Both the position numbers and the translations under genes were made by a program. Shown here piece by piece: positions 34,704 through 43,149 of a stretch of DNA of 64,000 nucleotides; position 1 is the first letter of the stretch, and each line of letters starts with the position of its first letter. The stretch covers positions 2,383,646 to 2,447,645 of the forward strand of contig NZ_JADDXT010000002.1 of assembly GCF_015330165.1 (NCBI RefSeq), in the 5' to 3' direction. Below the pieces are notes generated by a model. It did not search any database and had not been told where the DNA came from. It worked only from the letters and a program-made list of their open reading frames with translations. Source of the stretch: Zobellia roscoffensis. GTDB lineage: Bacteria > Bacteroidota > Bacteroidia > Flavobacteriales > Flavobacteriaceae.

Positions 34704-36374
34704 TTATCTTACTTTTTTTCCTCTTGGAGTTTTGTTCTTTGTTTTGGACTTAGAACCAACTCTAGACATTGCACATCTAAAGCCAACATAGTCAGTAGCC
34801 ATGTACTGTGGCATATATCTTCTTTGTGCTGGATCTAACCAATATGCACGGTCTCTCCATGAACCACCTTTGTATACTCTTACCTCGTCATTAATTAAAG
34901 TTGATCTGTTGTTAGATTGGTCATAGTTACGCACCAATTTACCTGCAGAATCACGCTCAACACTATGCTTAGGAGAGTTGTACATTTTCTTATTATCATC
35001 CTGTTCTTCGTCTTCGTCGCTAAATTGATCAAAGAATCTAGAAGAACCAGCATCACCATCACGGTATCCTCTGTTGTCACTAGAGGAGAAGTTTGTTCTT
35101 AAGTATGTTTCTTCTTCATCTACAGGAACCATTTTAATTTCTCCTGGAAGGTTTACAGCAACAATTTTTCCGTTTGGTAAGGTGTCATACATTACTGAAT
35201 CTCTAAGGATGTTGACTTTGCCGTCTTCACCAATTGCAGTTTTCATGTAAATGTTACCACGGTAGTAGTTAAAATCACTTACTTCATCATCTACTATTGG
35301 TCTGTAGACATCAGCTACCCATTCTGCAACGTTACCTGCCATGTCATAAAGACCTAGGTCATTAGGCTTGTATGACATTACTTGAGCAGTAATATCGGCA
35401 CCATCGTCAGACCATCCTGCAATTCCGCCGTAATCTCCTTTTCCTTGCTTAAAGTTGGCTAATTGATCACCACGACCAACGCGTTGTCCATTTCTAGTGT
35501 AATCGCCTTCCCAAGGGTATTTTTTTCTACCTCTGTAATTGTTGTACTCACGGTTACCTTGGTTAGCTTGTGCAGCATATTCCCATTCAGTTTCCGTTGG
35601 TAATCTATATTCTGGCATAATTACACCGCTACTTCTTTTAGCAAATGTATTTACACTATCTTTTTTAGCTTTTCCTTGTAAAGAATCTATTTGTCCGTTG
35701 TACACAGATTCAGGTCTGTTAAGATAGGCTTCTGTACTAAATGTACCAGCAACTTCGCCTTGTGCTGCTTGGTATTTAGCATCTTTTGCCAAGTATCCTT
35801 CTCTTTCTAGCATAACTTCGTTTACACGGTCTGTACGCCATTCAGCAAATTGTGTTGCTTGAACCCAGTTAACACCAACTACTGGGTATTCTGCGTAAGC
35901 AGGATGTCTCAAATAGTTGTTGGTCATGGTTTCGTTAAAACCTAAACGGTTTCTCCAAACCAAAGTGTCAGGTAGAGCTCCTTTGTAGATATTCGCATAT
36001 TGCGGATTTTCTGGAGGATAAACACTTTTTAAATAATCAAGATATTCCAAGTACATTACATTGGTTACCTCGGTTTCATCCATATAGAACGACTGCACGT
36101 GTTGTGATGTGGGTGTGTTGTTCCAATCATGCATAACGTCATCTTGGACTTTACCTTTGGTAAATGTACCACCTTCAACAAATACAAGGCCTGGCGCCGT
36201 TTCTTGTTCTTTGAAATCCGTATTGTATTGAAAACCACCTTCTTTGGCGTTTATTTTCCAACCTGTGGCTCGCGACACATCTTTGGAAGAGCCAGATTTC
36301 TTACAGCTGGTAACTGTAAAACCTCCAGCTAGTACTGCACAAGAAAGTACAACTTTGATAAACTGTTTTTTCAT
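34704..36374 (-). CDS. gldJ: Gliding motility lipoprotein GldJ
   Basis: A 556-aa lipoprotein essential for gliding and type IX secretion in Flavobacterium. The signal ends in VTSC (Cys24). Most of the rest is a formylglycine-generating-enzyme-like (SUMF1) fold: FVEGGTFTKG near 65-75, FYMDETEVTN, YPVVGVNWVQATQFAEW, YRLPTETEWEYAA, DMAGNVAEWVADVY, and the C-terminal VYKGGSWRDRAYW and DYVGFRCAMS. An acidic insertion (DEDEEQDDNK) and a very basic tail (KTKNKTPRGKKVR) are typical of GldJ. It is structural, not a sulfatase maturase. It is divergent from porV across a 463-bp gap. Confidence 0.96.
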   Translation of the reverse strand: MKKQFIKVVLSCAVLAGGFTVTSCKKSGSSKDVSRATGWKINAKEGGFQYNTDFKEQETAPGLVFVEGGTFTKGKVQDDVMHDWNNTPTSQHVQSFYMDETEVTNVMYLEYLDYLKSVYPPENPQYANIYKGALPDTLVWRNRLGFNETMTNNYLRHPAYAEYPVVGVNWVQATQFAEWRTDRVNEVMLEREGYLAKDAKYQAAQGEVAGTFSTEAYLNRPESVYNGQIDSLQGKAKKDSVNTFAKRSSGVIMPEYRLPTETEWEYAAQANQGNREYNNYRGRKKYPWEGDYTRNGQRVGRGDQLANFKQGKGDYGGIAGWSDDGADITAQVMSYKPNDLGLYDMAGNVAEWVADVYRPIVDDEVSDFNYYRGNIYMKTAIGEDGKVNILRDSVMYDTLPNGKIVAVNLPGEIKMVPVDEEETYLRTNFSSSDNRGYRDGDAGSSRFFDQFSDEDEEQDDNKKMYNSPKHSVERDSAGKLVRNYDQSNNRSTLINDEVRVYKGGSWRDRAYWLDPAQRRYMPQYMATDYVGFRCAMSRVGSKSKTKNKTPRGKKVR

Positions 36375-36837
36375 AATTAGGACTTGAGTTCAAATAGCAC
36401 CACTGCTAAAATGGTAGCGCAGTTGGTTATTTTATTTTGATTAATTTTTAGTGTCACTTTCGGCATATAAAACGATGTTTTGCACATAATATTTTATTTG
36501 CCAAAAATTATTTTGTCAAACTGGGGCTTTCGTATTTCTAAATAACCTATGCCGCCTTAAAAGTCATAACGGTACAAATAGATTTATAGTATGGCTACTT
36601 GTATTTCTTTTACTTAAAAACACGAGCTAGACCCGATTTTTTTATAGGAGTACGAAATTACAAAAGATGTGCGTACTTTGCGTGGCGTTTTTAATTTGAA
36701 GTGAAAATTAAAAAATATTACATTTTTTATGCAAGATATTCCTTAAATGCCCGTTTACATGTAATACATCTAATATTTTTTTAGATTGTATCACTATATA
36801 GTATTATTAGACCGACTAAATTTAGCTCTATTTAAAA
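36375..36837. other. divergent intergenic region gldJ-porV
   Basis: A 463-bp A/T-rich stretch without any gene I could support. It must hold the promoters of gldJ and porV. No intact or decayed porU reading frame is visible here, although porU sits between these genes in Flavobacterium johnsoniae. Confidence 0.6.
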
Positions 36838-37989
36838 ATGAAAAAATTTTCAATTCTTGTTTTGCTTGTATTTGCATGCAAAATATCGGCCCAAGAAGCA
36901 GGTGATCGAGTTATTACCACAGCAGTTCCCTTTTTAAACATTACAGCAGATGCCAGAGCGGCGGGTATGGGAGATTTAGGCGTAGCCACTTCTACCGATG
37001 CGTATTCACAACAATGGAACCCTGCAAAATTTGCCTTCGCGGAGCGCAAAATGGGTATTGGTATGGGGTACACTCCATATTTGAGCAATGCTATTTCGGG
37101 TATTGGACTCTTAAATGCCAGTTATTTTAACAAGATAGATGATCAAAGTGCTTTTGCGGTCAGTCTTCGCTACTTTACATTGGGTGATATTGAGCTTAGG
37201 CAGACTTTTGATGATGTGGGTACTATTGTAAAACCTAATGAACTTTCTTTTGATGGTTCGTATTCTTTAAAATTGAGCCCTACATTCTCAATGGCAGTAG
37301 GTGGTAGATATATTAGGTCTAACCTCAAATTTCAAAATGACAATAACGTAGATTCAAAACCGGGAAGCACGTTCGCAGTAGATATAGCTGGGTTTTATCG
37401 TTCAAGAGAAATCGCTTATAATAGATTTGATGGTCGTTGGAGAGGTGGTTTTAATATTTCTAACCTTGGTGGTAAGATTGCTTATGATGAAAATGGGCAA
37501 GATAACTTCATTCCAACAAATTTAAAGTTCGGATTTGGTTTTGATTTTATTTTAGATCAAGATAACGTAATTGGTCTTACAACGGAATTTAATAAATTGT
37601 TAGTGCCAACACCGCAAGATTTTAATGATGATGGAAATTTAGATTCAGCCGATAATGATGAATATCAGAGTATAGGGTTCTTAAGTGGTGTTTTTAAATC
37701 TTTTGGCGACGCTCCTGACGGTTTTAGTGAAGAGCTTCAAGAAATGACTTGGGCCTTAGGTGCAGAATATACCTACCAAGATGCTTTTATGTTCCGTACG
37801 GGATATTTTAATGAGAGTGACGTAAAAGGTTTTAGAAAGTACTTTACGCTTGGTGCCGGTTTTAAATTTAACTCTGCTCAAATAGATTTATCATACTTAT
37901 TTTCTACATCCAAAATTACTAACCCAGTGGAGAACTCACTTCGTTTTTCTTTGACGTTTAATTTAGGAGACGAATTTTATAATGATTAA
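36838..37989 (+). CDS. porV: Type IX secretion outer membrane protein PorV
   Basis: A 383-aa outer-membrane beta-barrel protein (PorV/LptO) of the FadL-like fold. It has a Sec signal ending near ISAQ and then the family N-terminus TTAVPFLNITADARAAGMGD, followed by STDAYSQQWNPAKFAF. Repeated amphipathic strands run to the C-terminal LRFSLTFNLGD. PorV shuttles type IX substrates from the translocon to the PorU sortase complex. A terminator-like hairpin follows, and cdd, pdhA and pdhC lie downstream in the same order as in other flavobacteria. Confidence 0.95.
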   Translation: MKKFSILVLLVFACKISAQEAGDRVITTAVPFLNITADARAAGMGDLGVATSTDAYSQQWNPAKFAFAERKMGIGMGYTPYLSNAISGIGLLNASYFNKIDDQSAFAVSLRYFTLGDIELRQTFDDVGTIVKPNELSFDGSYSLKLSPTFSMAVGGRYIRSNLKFQNDNNVDSKPGSTFAVDIAGFYRSREIAYNRFDGRWRGGFNISNLGGKIAYDENGQDNFIPTNLKFGFGFDFILDQDNVIGLTTEFNKLLVPTPQDFNDDGNLDSADNDEYQSIGFLSGVFKSFGDAPDGFSEELQEMTWALGAEYTYQDAFMFRTGYFNESDVKGFRKYFTLGAGFKFNSAQIDLSYLFSTSKITNPVENSLRFSLTFNLGDEFYND

Positions 37990-38008
37990 GTAATCAATAA
38001 ATATTCAA

Positions 38009-38044
38009 TAAGGAAACCTGCCATACGGTAGGTTTCCTTATTTT
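38009..38044 (+). terminator. terminator after porV
   Basis: taaggaaacct / aggtttcctta form a perfect 11-bp stem with a 10-nt loop, followed by a short T run. It lies 19 bp after the porV stop codon and just before cdd. Confidence 0.7.
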
Positions 38045-38064
38045 AGGACCTCACTAAAAGAAGT

Positions 38065-38547
38065 ATGCAAAAACAGAATATAACTTTTGAATTAACCATT
38101 TTTGATTCAATTGAAGAGCTTTCCAAGGAAGATGGTAAATTAATGTCTGATGCCATAGGGGCAAGAAAAGATGCCTACGCTCCATATTCCAACTTTCAAG
38201 TGGGGGCTGCAGTGCTCTTAGAGAACGGAGAAGTCGTTACAGGTAATAACCAAGAAAACGCTTCATATCCATCAGGTCTTTGTGCTGAACGGGTTGCAAT
38301 TTTCTATGCTGGGGCCAAATATCCTGGGGTTGGCGTCACGGCCATAGCTATTACGGCTACTTCCATTAATTATCAATTAACGGATCCAGCTGCACCTTGT
38401 GGTAATTGTAGGCAGGCTATATCTGAATATGAGGTGAAGCAGAAAAAGCCCATAGCGCTAATGATGATGGGGGAAAAGGGAAAAGTTTTTAAATGCAATT
38501 CTATGGCAGATATTTTGCCATTAGGCTTCGACAGCTCTTTTTTGTAA
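38065..38547 (+). CDS. cdd: Cytidine deaminase
   Basis: A 160-aa homotetramer-type cytidine deaminase converting (deoxy)cytidine to (deoxy)uridine. The sequence has YAPYSNFQVGAAVLLENG, the zinc and proton-shuttle motif LCAERVAIFYAG (CAE) and the second zinc motif APCGNCRQAISEY (PCxxC). Length is slightly above the 130-140 aa of minimal Cdd because of an N-terminal extension of about 30 residues (FELTIFDSIEELSKED). It lies between porV and pdhA and could supply nucleoside salvage together with the CNT transporter at 59.1-60.5 kb. Confidence 0.95.
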   Translation: MQKQNITFELTIFDSIEELSKEDGKLMSDAIGARKDAYAPYSNFQVGAAVLLENGEVVTGNNQENASYPSGLCAERVAIFYAGAKYPGVGVTAIAITATSINYQLTDPAAPCGNCRQAISEYEVKQKKPIALMMMGEKGKVFKCNSMADILPLGFDSSFL

Positions 38548-38621
38548 CAGTTCTTAACGGCCATGGGATAAATTCTAACAAACCTTTTACTTCAATTTTT
38601 TTCAACTATTGATTTAATATG

Positions 38622-38629
38622 TATTTTTG
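38622..38629 (+). promoter_or_regulatory. -7 box ahead of pdhA
   Basis: TATTTTTG matches TAnnTTTG and lies 76 bp before the pdhA start codon. No TTG is seen at the usual -33 distance. Confidence 0.4.
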
Positions 38630-38705
38630 CCCTTCTGGTTGGTTCCGTGAAATAAAAGTGGAATAGTCAGGATGTTGTAACCACGAATCCAAATTATTAG
38701 CATCG

Positions 38706-39701
38706 ATGAAAAAAATTACCAAGGAAGTATATCTAAAATGGTATGAAGATATGTTGTTCTGGCGCAAGTTCGAGGACAAGCTGGCACAGGTCTACATTCA
38801 ACAAAAAGTTAGAGGTTTTTTACACTTGTATAATGGTCAAGAAGCTGTTCTAGCTGGCTCATTGCATGCAATGGACTTAACCAAGGACCGTATGATTACG
38901 GCTTATAGGAATCATGTTCAGCCAATTGGTATGGGTGTAGATCCCAAAAGAGTAATGGCGGAATTATATGGTAAGGTTACTGGTACCTCTATGGGTATGG
39001 GTGGATCAATGCATATATTTTCTAAAGAACATCGTTTTCACGGAGGGCATGGTATCGTTGGAGGTCAAATCCCATTAGGTGCGGGTATGGCTTTTGGTGA
39101 TAAGTATGCAGGTAGAGATAACGTTACCCTTTGTTATATGGGCGATGGAGCTGTACGTCAAGGTGCATTTCATGAAGCATTGAACTTGGCTATGCTTTGG
39201 CAACTTCCGGTTGTATTTATTTGTGAAAACAATGGATACGCTATGGGTACGTCAGTAGAAAGAACATCATATTCCACAGAAATATGGAAACTAGGCTTAG
39301 GTTATGAGATGCCTTGTGGTCCTGTTGATGGTATGGATCCTGTAACTGTAGCGCAGGAAGTCAGTAAGGCTGTTGAAAGAGCACGTTCTGGAGGAGGACC
39401 TACTTTCCTAGAAATGAAAACATACAGGTATAGAGGTCACTCTATGTCAGATGCACAACATTATAGAACCAAGGAAGAGGTGAAGGAATATCAGAAGATA
39501 GATCCTATTACTCAAGTTCTTGATATTATTAAAGAGAATGAGTACGCATCTGAAGAGGATATTAAAGCAGTAGACAAAAAGGTTAAAGCATTGGTGTTAG
39601 AATGTGAGAAATTCGCAGACGAATCAGATTATCCTCCAGTACAGCAATTGTACGATATGGTCTACGAGCAAGAAGATTTTCCATTTGTACAACATAAATA
39701 A
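38706..39701 (+). CDS. pdhA: Pyruvate dehydrogenase E1 component, alpha subunit
   Basis: A 331-aa thiamine-pyrophosphate enzyme subunit that decarboxylates pyruvate and acetylates the E2 lipoyl group. Blocks seen are QEAVLAGSLHAM, TAYRNHVQPIGMG, GKVTGTSMGMGGSMH and HGIVGGQIPLGAGMAFG. The TPP/Mg motif is GDGAVRQGAFHEALNLA with ENNGYAMGT, and the phosphorylation-loop-like TYRYRGHSMSDAQHYRTKEE follows. Length is normal. It is followed 9 bp later by pdhC. The beta subunit is not adjacent but is at 63252. Confidence 0.97.
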   Translation: MKKITKEVYLKWYEDMLFWRKFEDKLAQVYIQQKVRGFLHLYNGQEAVLAGSLHAMDLTKDRMITAYRNHVQPIGMGVDPKRVMAELYGKVTGTSMGMGGSMHIFSKEHRFHGGHGIVGGQIPLGAGMAFGDKYAGRDNVTLCYMGDGAVRQGAFHEALNLAMLWQLPVVFICENNGYAMGTSVERTSYSTEIWKLGLGYEMPCGPVDGMDPVTVAQEVSKAVERARSGGGPTFLEMKTYRYRGHSMSDAQHYRTKEEVKEYQKIDPITQVLDIIKENEYASEEDIKAVDKKVKALVLECEKFADESDYPPVQQLYDMVYEQEDFPFVQHK

Positions 39702-39710
39702 TTAGGTAAA

Positions 39711-41348
39711 ATGGCAGAAGTAATAAACATGCCCCGCTTAAGCGATACCATGGAAGAAGGTACCGTAGCCAAATGGTTGAAAAACGTTGGTGATAAAGTC
39801 GAGGAAGGCGATATACTTGCAGAAATAGAAACAGACAAGGCCACAATGGAATTTGAGTCCTTCTACGAAGGTACTTTATTGCATATAGGTATTGCAGAAG
39901 GAGACGGTGCACCCGTAGATTCTCTTTTGGCTATTCTTGGTGAGGAAGGAGAGGATATTTCTTCATTGTTGAATGGTGGTAATGCAAATGCTGCGGAGGA
40001 AGAAAGTGCTGATGAAGCTAGTGAGCCTGAAAGTAATAGTTCGGAAAGTTCTGATGACACTACTGCTTCTGCAGAAGTTCCTGAAGGTGTGGAAATTGTA
40101 AAGATGCCTCGCCTTAGTGATACTATGGAAGAAGGTACGGTTGCCGCTTGGTTGAAAAACGTTGGTGATACGGTAGAAGAAGGAGATATTTTAGCTGAAA
40201 TAGAAACGGATAAAGCTACAATGGAATTCGAATCCTTCTATTCGGGTGTCTTATTATATATAGGTATAAAAGAAGGTGAATCTTCTCCTGTTGATGCTGT
40301 TTTAGCTGTGATTGGACCAGAAGGTACAGATGTTGATGCTGTTTTGAATGCTAAACCATCTTCTGGTAAAAAAGAAAGCTCGTCTTCTGAAGCTAAAAAA
40401 GAAGCACCTAAGAAAGAGGAGGCTAAAGAAAGTGCAGCTTCAAAACCGGTAGCTGATGGACAACGTATTTTCGTTTCTCCTTTAGCTAAGAAAATTGCTA
40501 AAGAAAAAGGTATTGATTTATCTAATGTTTCTGGTTCTGGGGACAACGGAAGAATCGTTAAGAAAGATGTTGAAAGCTATAAGCCTGCTGCTGTAGCACA
40601 AGCTCCAAAAGCAGCTTCCCAAGCCGCAGCTCCTGCAAGCGCTCCCGTAATTTTACCTGTAGGGGAAGAGAGTTCTGAGGAAGTGAAAAATTCGCAAATG
40701 CGTAAAACCATTGCGAAACGTTTATCTGAATCCAAATTCACTGCGCCTCATTATTACCTTACAATAGAGGTAGATATGGGTAACGCAATGGCTTCTAGAA
40801 AGCAGATTAACGAATTGCCCGATACTAAAGTTTCTTTCAATGATATGGTCGTGAAAGCATGTGCCATGGCATTGAAAAAACACCCTCAGGTGAATACCAC
40901 TTGGAACGGAGATACAACGCGTTATAACCACCATGTACATGTGGGTGTTGCCGTTGCGGTAGATGAAGGTCTTGTTGTTCCCGTGGTTAAGTTTACGGAA
41001 CAATTAAGTCTTACTCAAATAGGTTCTGCGGTTAAGGATCTTGCCGGTCGTGCAAGAAATAAAAAACTGACACCTGCAGAAATGGATGGTAGTACGTTTA
41101 CGGTTTCTAATTTAGGTATGTTCGGTATCACGGAGTTTACTTCAATTATCAATCAGCCTAATTCTGCAATTCTTTCGGTTGGAGCTATTGTTCAAAAACC
41201 AGTGGTTAAAGACGGTCAGATTGTAGTGGGTAACACAATGAAGGTGACTTTGGCGTGTGACCATAGAACGGTTGATGGTGCTACAGGAGCTCAATTTTTA
41301 TTGACATTACGTGCTTATTTGGAAAACCCGGTGACGATGCTGGCATAA
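39711..41348 (+). CDS. pdhC: Pyruvate dehydrogenase E2, dihydrolipoamide acetyltransferase (two lipoyl domains)
   Basis: A 545-aa E2. Two nearly identical lipoyl domains (about 1-85 and 127-212) each carry IETDKATMEFESFY with the lipoylated Lys. An acidic Ser/Glu-rich linker lies between them and an Ala/Lys/Pro-rich linker follows. The E1/E3-binding domain lies near 245-280 (VSPLAKKIAKEKGIDLSNVS). The C-terminal catalytic domain (about 320-545) has NSQMRKTIAKRLSESK and the active-site DHRTVDGATGAQFL. A terminator follows at 41371. Together with pdhA and the distant pdhB it makes acetyl-CoA from pyruvate. Confidence 0.97.
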   Translation: MAEVINMPRLSDTMEEGTVAKWLKNVGDKVEEGDILAEIETDKATMEFESFYEGTLLHIGIAEGDGAPVDSLLAILGEEGEDISSLLNGGNANAAEEESADEASEPESNSSESSDDTTASAEVPEGVEIVKMPRLSDTMEEGTVAAWLKNVGDTVEEGDILAEIETDKATMEFESFYSGVLLYIGIKEGESSPVDAVLAVIGPEGTDVDAVLNAKPSSGKKESSSSEAKKEAPKKEEAKESAASKPVADGQRIFVSPLAKKIAKEKGIDLSNVSGSGDNGRIVKKDVESYKPAAVAQAPKAASQAAAPASAPVILPVGEESSEEVKNSQMRKTIAKRLSESKFTAPHYYLTIEVDMGNAMASRKQINELPDTKVSFNDMVVKACAMALKKHPQVNTTWNGDTTRYNHHVHVGVAVAVDEGLVVPVVKFTEQLSLTQIGSAVKDLAGRARNKKLTPAEMDGSTFTVSNLGMFGITEFTSIINQPNSAILSVGAIVQKPVVKDGQIVVGNTMKVTLACDHRTVDGATGAQFLLTLRAYLENPVTMLA

Positions 41349-41370
41349 ACCAATGGCAAACTATTATAAT

Positions 41371-41406
41371 AAAGGCATCTCGGTTATTTCGGGATGCCTT
41401 TTTTTA
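41371..41406 (+). terminator. terminator of the pdhA-pdhC operon
   Basis: aaaggcatc / gatgccttt form a perfect 9-bp stem, with further pairing possible inside the loop, followed by T's. It lies 22 bp after the pdhC stop codon. Confidence 0.88.
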
Positions 41407-41437
41407 TTTCTAAATTGTACCTTAAATAATATCACAT

Positions 41438-42469
41438 ATGAAAAAGAGTATTCTGTTTTTGGCTGGAATGTTGGCCCTATCGTGTGGTTCTTCAAAAATT
41501 GATGAATCGGTAACCCTTCAGAGTGAAGAGGCGGTTCAATTTGACCGTAACTTGATGGAAGTGCCAAAAAAAGCCAGTGATTTAGAGGGTATATCTCCTA
41601 GTCAATTTGCAAATGCGGAGCAAGTGGGTGTTATGATGAATTTTTTAGCTTCGGACGACCTTCAAGGCAGAGATACCGGTAGTGAAGGCATAGATAAAGC
41701 GGCCACGTATATTGAAGATATCTTCTCCAAGAACAATGTAAAGCCTTATTTTGATACCTACAGAGATGAGCTTTCTAATTATGATCAACCGGCATTTAAT
41801 GTTGTTGGTGTAGTAGAAGGTAATGATGCTTCACTAAAAGATGAATTTATAATCGTAGGTGCTCATTATGATCATATAGGTCTGATTGCCGAAGAGAATG
41901 GAGATAAAATAGCAAATGGAGCCAATGATAATGCAGCCGGTACTACTACAGTATTGGAACTGGCGCGTTACTTTGGAAAAGAAAATACTAACAAGCGTAG
42001 CATTCTATTCGTACTGTTCAGCGCTGAAGAAAAAGGATTATTAGGCTCAAAACATTTGGCACAGAAATTAAAAGATCAGAATTTGAATCTTTATACCATG
42101 ATAAATTATGAGATGGTAGGAGTGCCTCTAGTAGCAAAAGATTATTTGGCGTATTTAACGGGTTATGAAGCGTCTAATATGGCAGAGGTCATAAATTCAT
42201 ATGCGTCAGAAAAGTTTGCTGGATTTTTACCGAAAGCCAAAGAATTCAATCTTTTTAAACGATCGGACAATTATCCGTTTCACGAAGCTTTCAATGTTCC
42301 TTCACAAACGTTGTGCACTTTTGATTTCACAAATTTTGACCACTACCACAAAGTTGGTGATGAGGTTTCTGAGATGGACTTTGGTCATATGGCCAACTTA
42401 ATCAATAAAAGTATACCTGTGCTTGAGGGCATCGCTAATTCATCAACTAAAGAAATTAAGTACAACTAA
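41438..42469 (+). CDS. M28 family metallopeptidase, lipoprotein
   Basis: A 343-aa exported zinc peptidase. The lipobox is LALSC (Cys16). The M28 di-zinc site is complete by eye: His in VGAHYDHIG, bridging Asp in GANDNAAGT, catalytic Glu in FSAEEKGLLGS, a further acid in INYEMVG, and the last His in FDHYHKVGDE. It probably works as an aminopeptidase in the periplasm or at the outer membrane. The following SDR gene starts within its stop codon (taatg), so they are translationally coupled. Confidence 0.92.
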   Translation: MKKSILFLAGMLALSCGSSKIDESVTLQSEEAVQFDRNLMEVPKKASDLEGISPSQFANAEQVGVMMNFLASDDLQGRDTGSEGIDKAATYIEDIFSKNNVKPYFDTYRDELSNYDQPAFNVVGVVEGNDASLKDEFIIVGAHYDHIGLIAEENGDKIANGANDNAAGTTTVLELARYFGKENTNKRSILFVLFSAEEKGLLGSKHLAQKLKDQNLNLYTMINYEMVGVPLVAKDYLAYLTGYEASNMAEVINSYASEKFAGFLPKAKEFNLFKRSDNYPFHEAFNVPSQTLCTFDFTNFDHYHKVGDEVSEMDFGHMANLINKSIPVLEGIANSSTKEIKYN

Positions 42470-43149
42470 TGGCGAACGTAATTATAACCGGGTCTAGCAG
42501 GGGTATTGGTTTTGAACTTGCTAAATTATTTGCGGACGAAGGTCATAAGGTTTTAGCTTTATCTCGTAATGATAAGCCTATTTCTCAATTGGGTCATGAA
42601 AATATCTCTAGCTTTCCATTTGATTTGGGAAGCCCTTCGGATTTTAAAAAGATGGAGGATTTCATAGATGAAAATTTTGACTCTGTAGATCTGTTGATCA
42701 ATAATGCAGGACGATTATTGAACAAACCATTCCTTGAAACTGAAGCGGAAGAGTTTGAAGCGGTCTATAAGGTGAATGTGTTCGGTGTTGCGGAAATGAC
42801 CAGAAGGGTTATTCCTAAAATGCCGAAAAATGGTCATGTAGTAACCATTAGTTCTATGGGTGGAGTACAGGGGAGCGTTAAGTTTCCGGGTTTATCGGCT
42901 TACAGTTCTAGTAAAGGAGCTGTAATAACACTTACGGAACTTTGGGCGGAAGAGTTCAAGGAAACTGGACCTTCTTTTAATGTGTTGGCCTTGGGAGCGG
43001 TTCAAACCGAAATGCTAGAAGAAGCCTTCCCTGGTTATGAAGCTCCGACTACGGCATTGCAAATGGCAGAATACATTAAGAGTTTTGCGTTGACCGGAAA
43101 CCAACTTTACAACGGAAAGTTGCTACAAGTGAGCAATAGTACACCTTAA
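42469..43149 (+). CDS. Short-chain dehydrogenase/reductase
   Basis: A 226-aa NAD(P)-dependent oxidoreductase of the classical SDR family. The cofactor motif is TGSSRGIGFELAK near residue 7, and LINNAG lies near 75. The active site has a Ser in ISSMGG and YSSSKGA with the catalytic Tyr and Lys. ATG overlaps the stop of the M28 peptidase by one base. The substrate is not readable. Confidence 0.93.
   Translation: MANVIITGSSRGIGFELAKLFADEGHKVLALSRNDKPISQLGHENISSFPFDLGSPSDFKKMEDFIDENFDSVDLLINNAGRLLNKPFLETEAEEFEAVYKVNVFGVAEMTRRVIPKMPKNGHVVTISSMGGVQGSVKFPGLSAYSSSKGAVITLTELWAEEFKETGPSFNVLALGAVQTEMLEEAFPGYEAPTTALQMAEYIKSFALTGNQLYNGKLLQVSNSTP

Noticed and set aside
34704..36374. GldJ as the maturase (FGE) for the sulfatase at 12.5 kb
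   Set aside because: It has the SUMF1 fold but all features of the GldJ motility lipoprotein, which is structural. Location in the envelope also does not fit cytoplasmic formylglycine formation.
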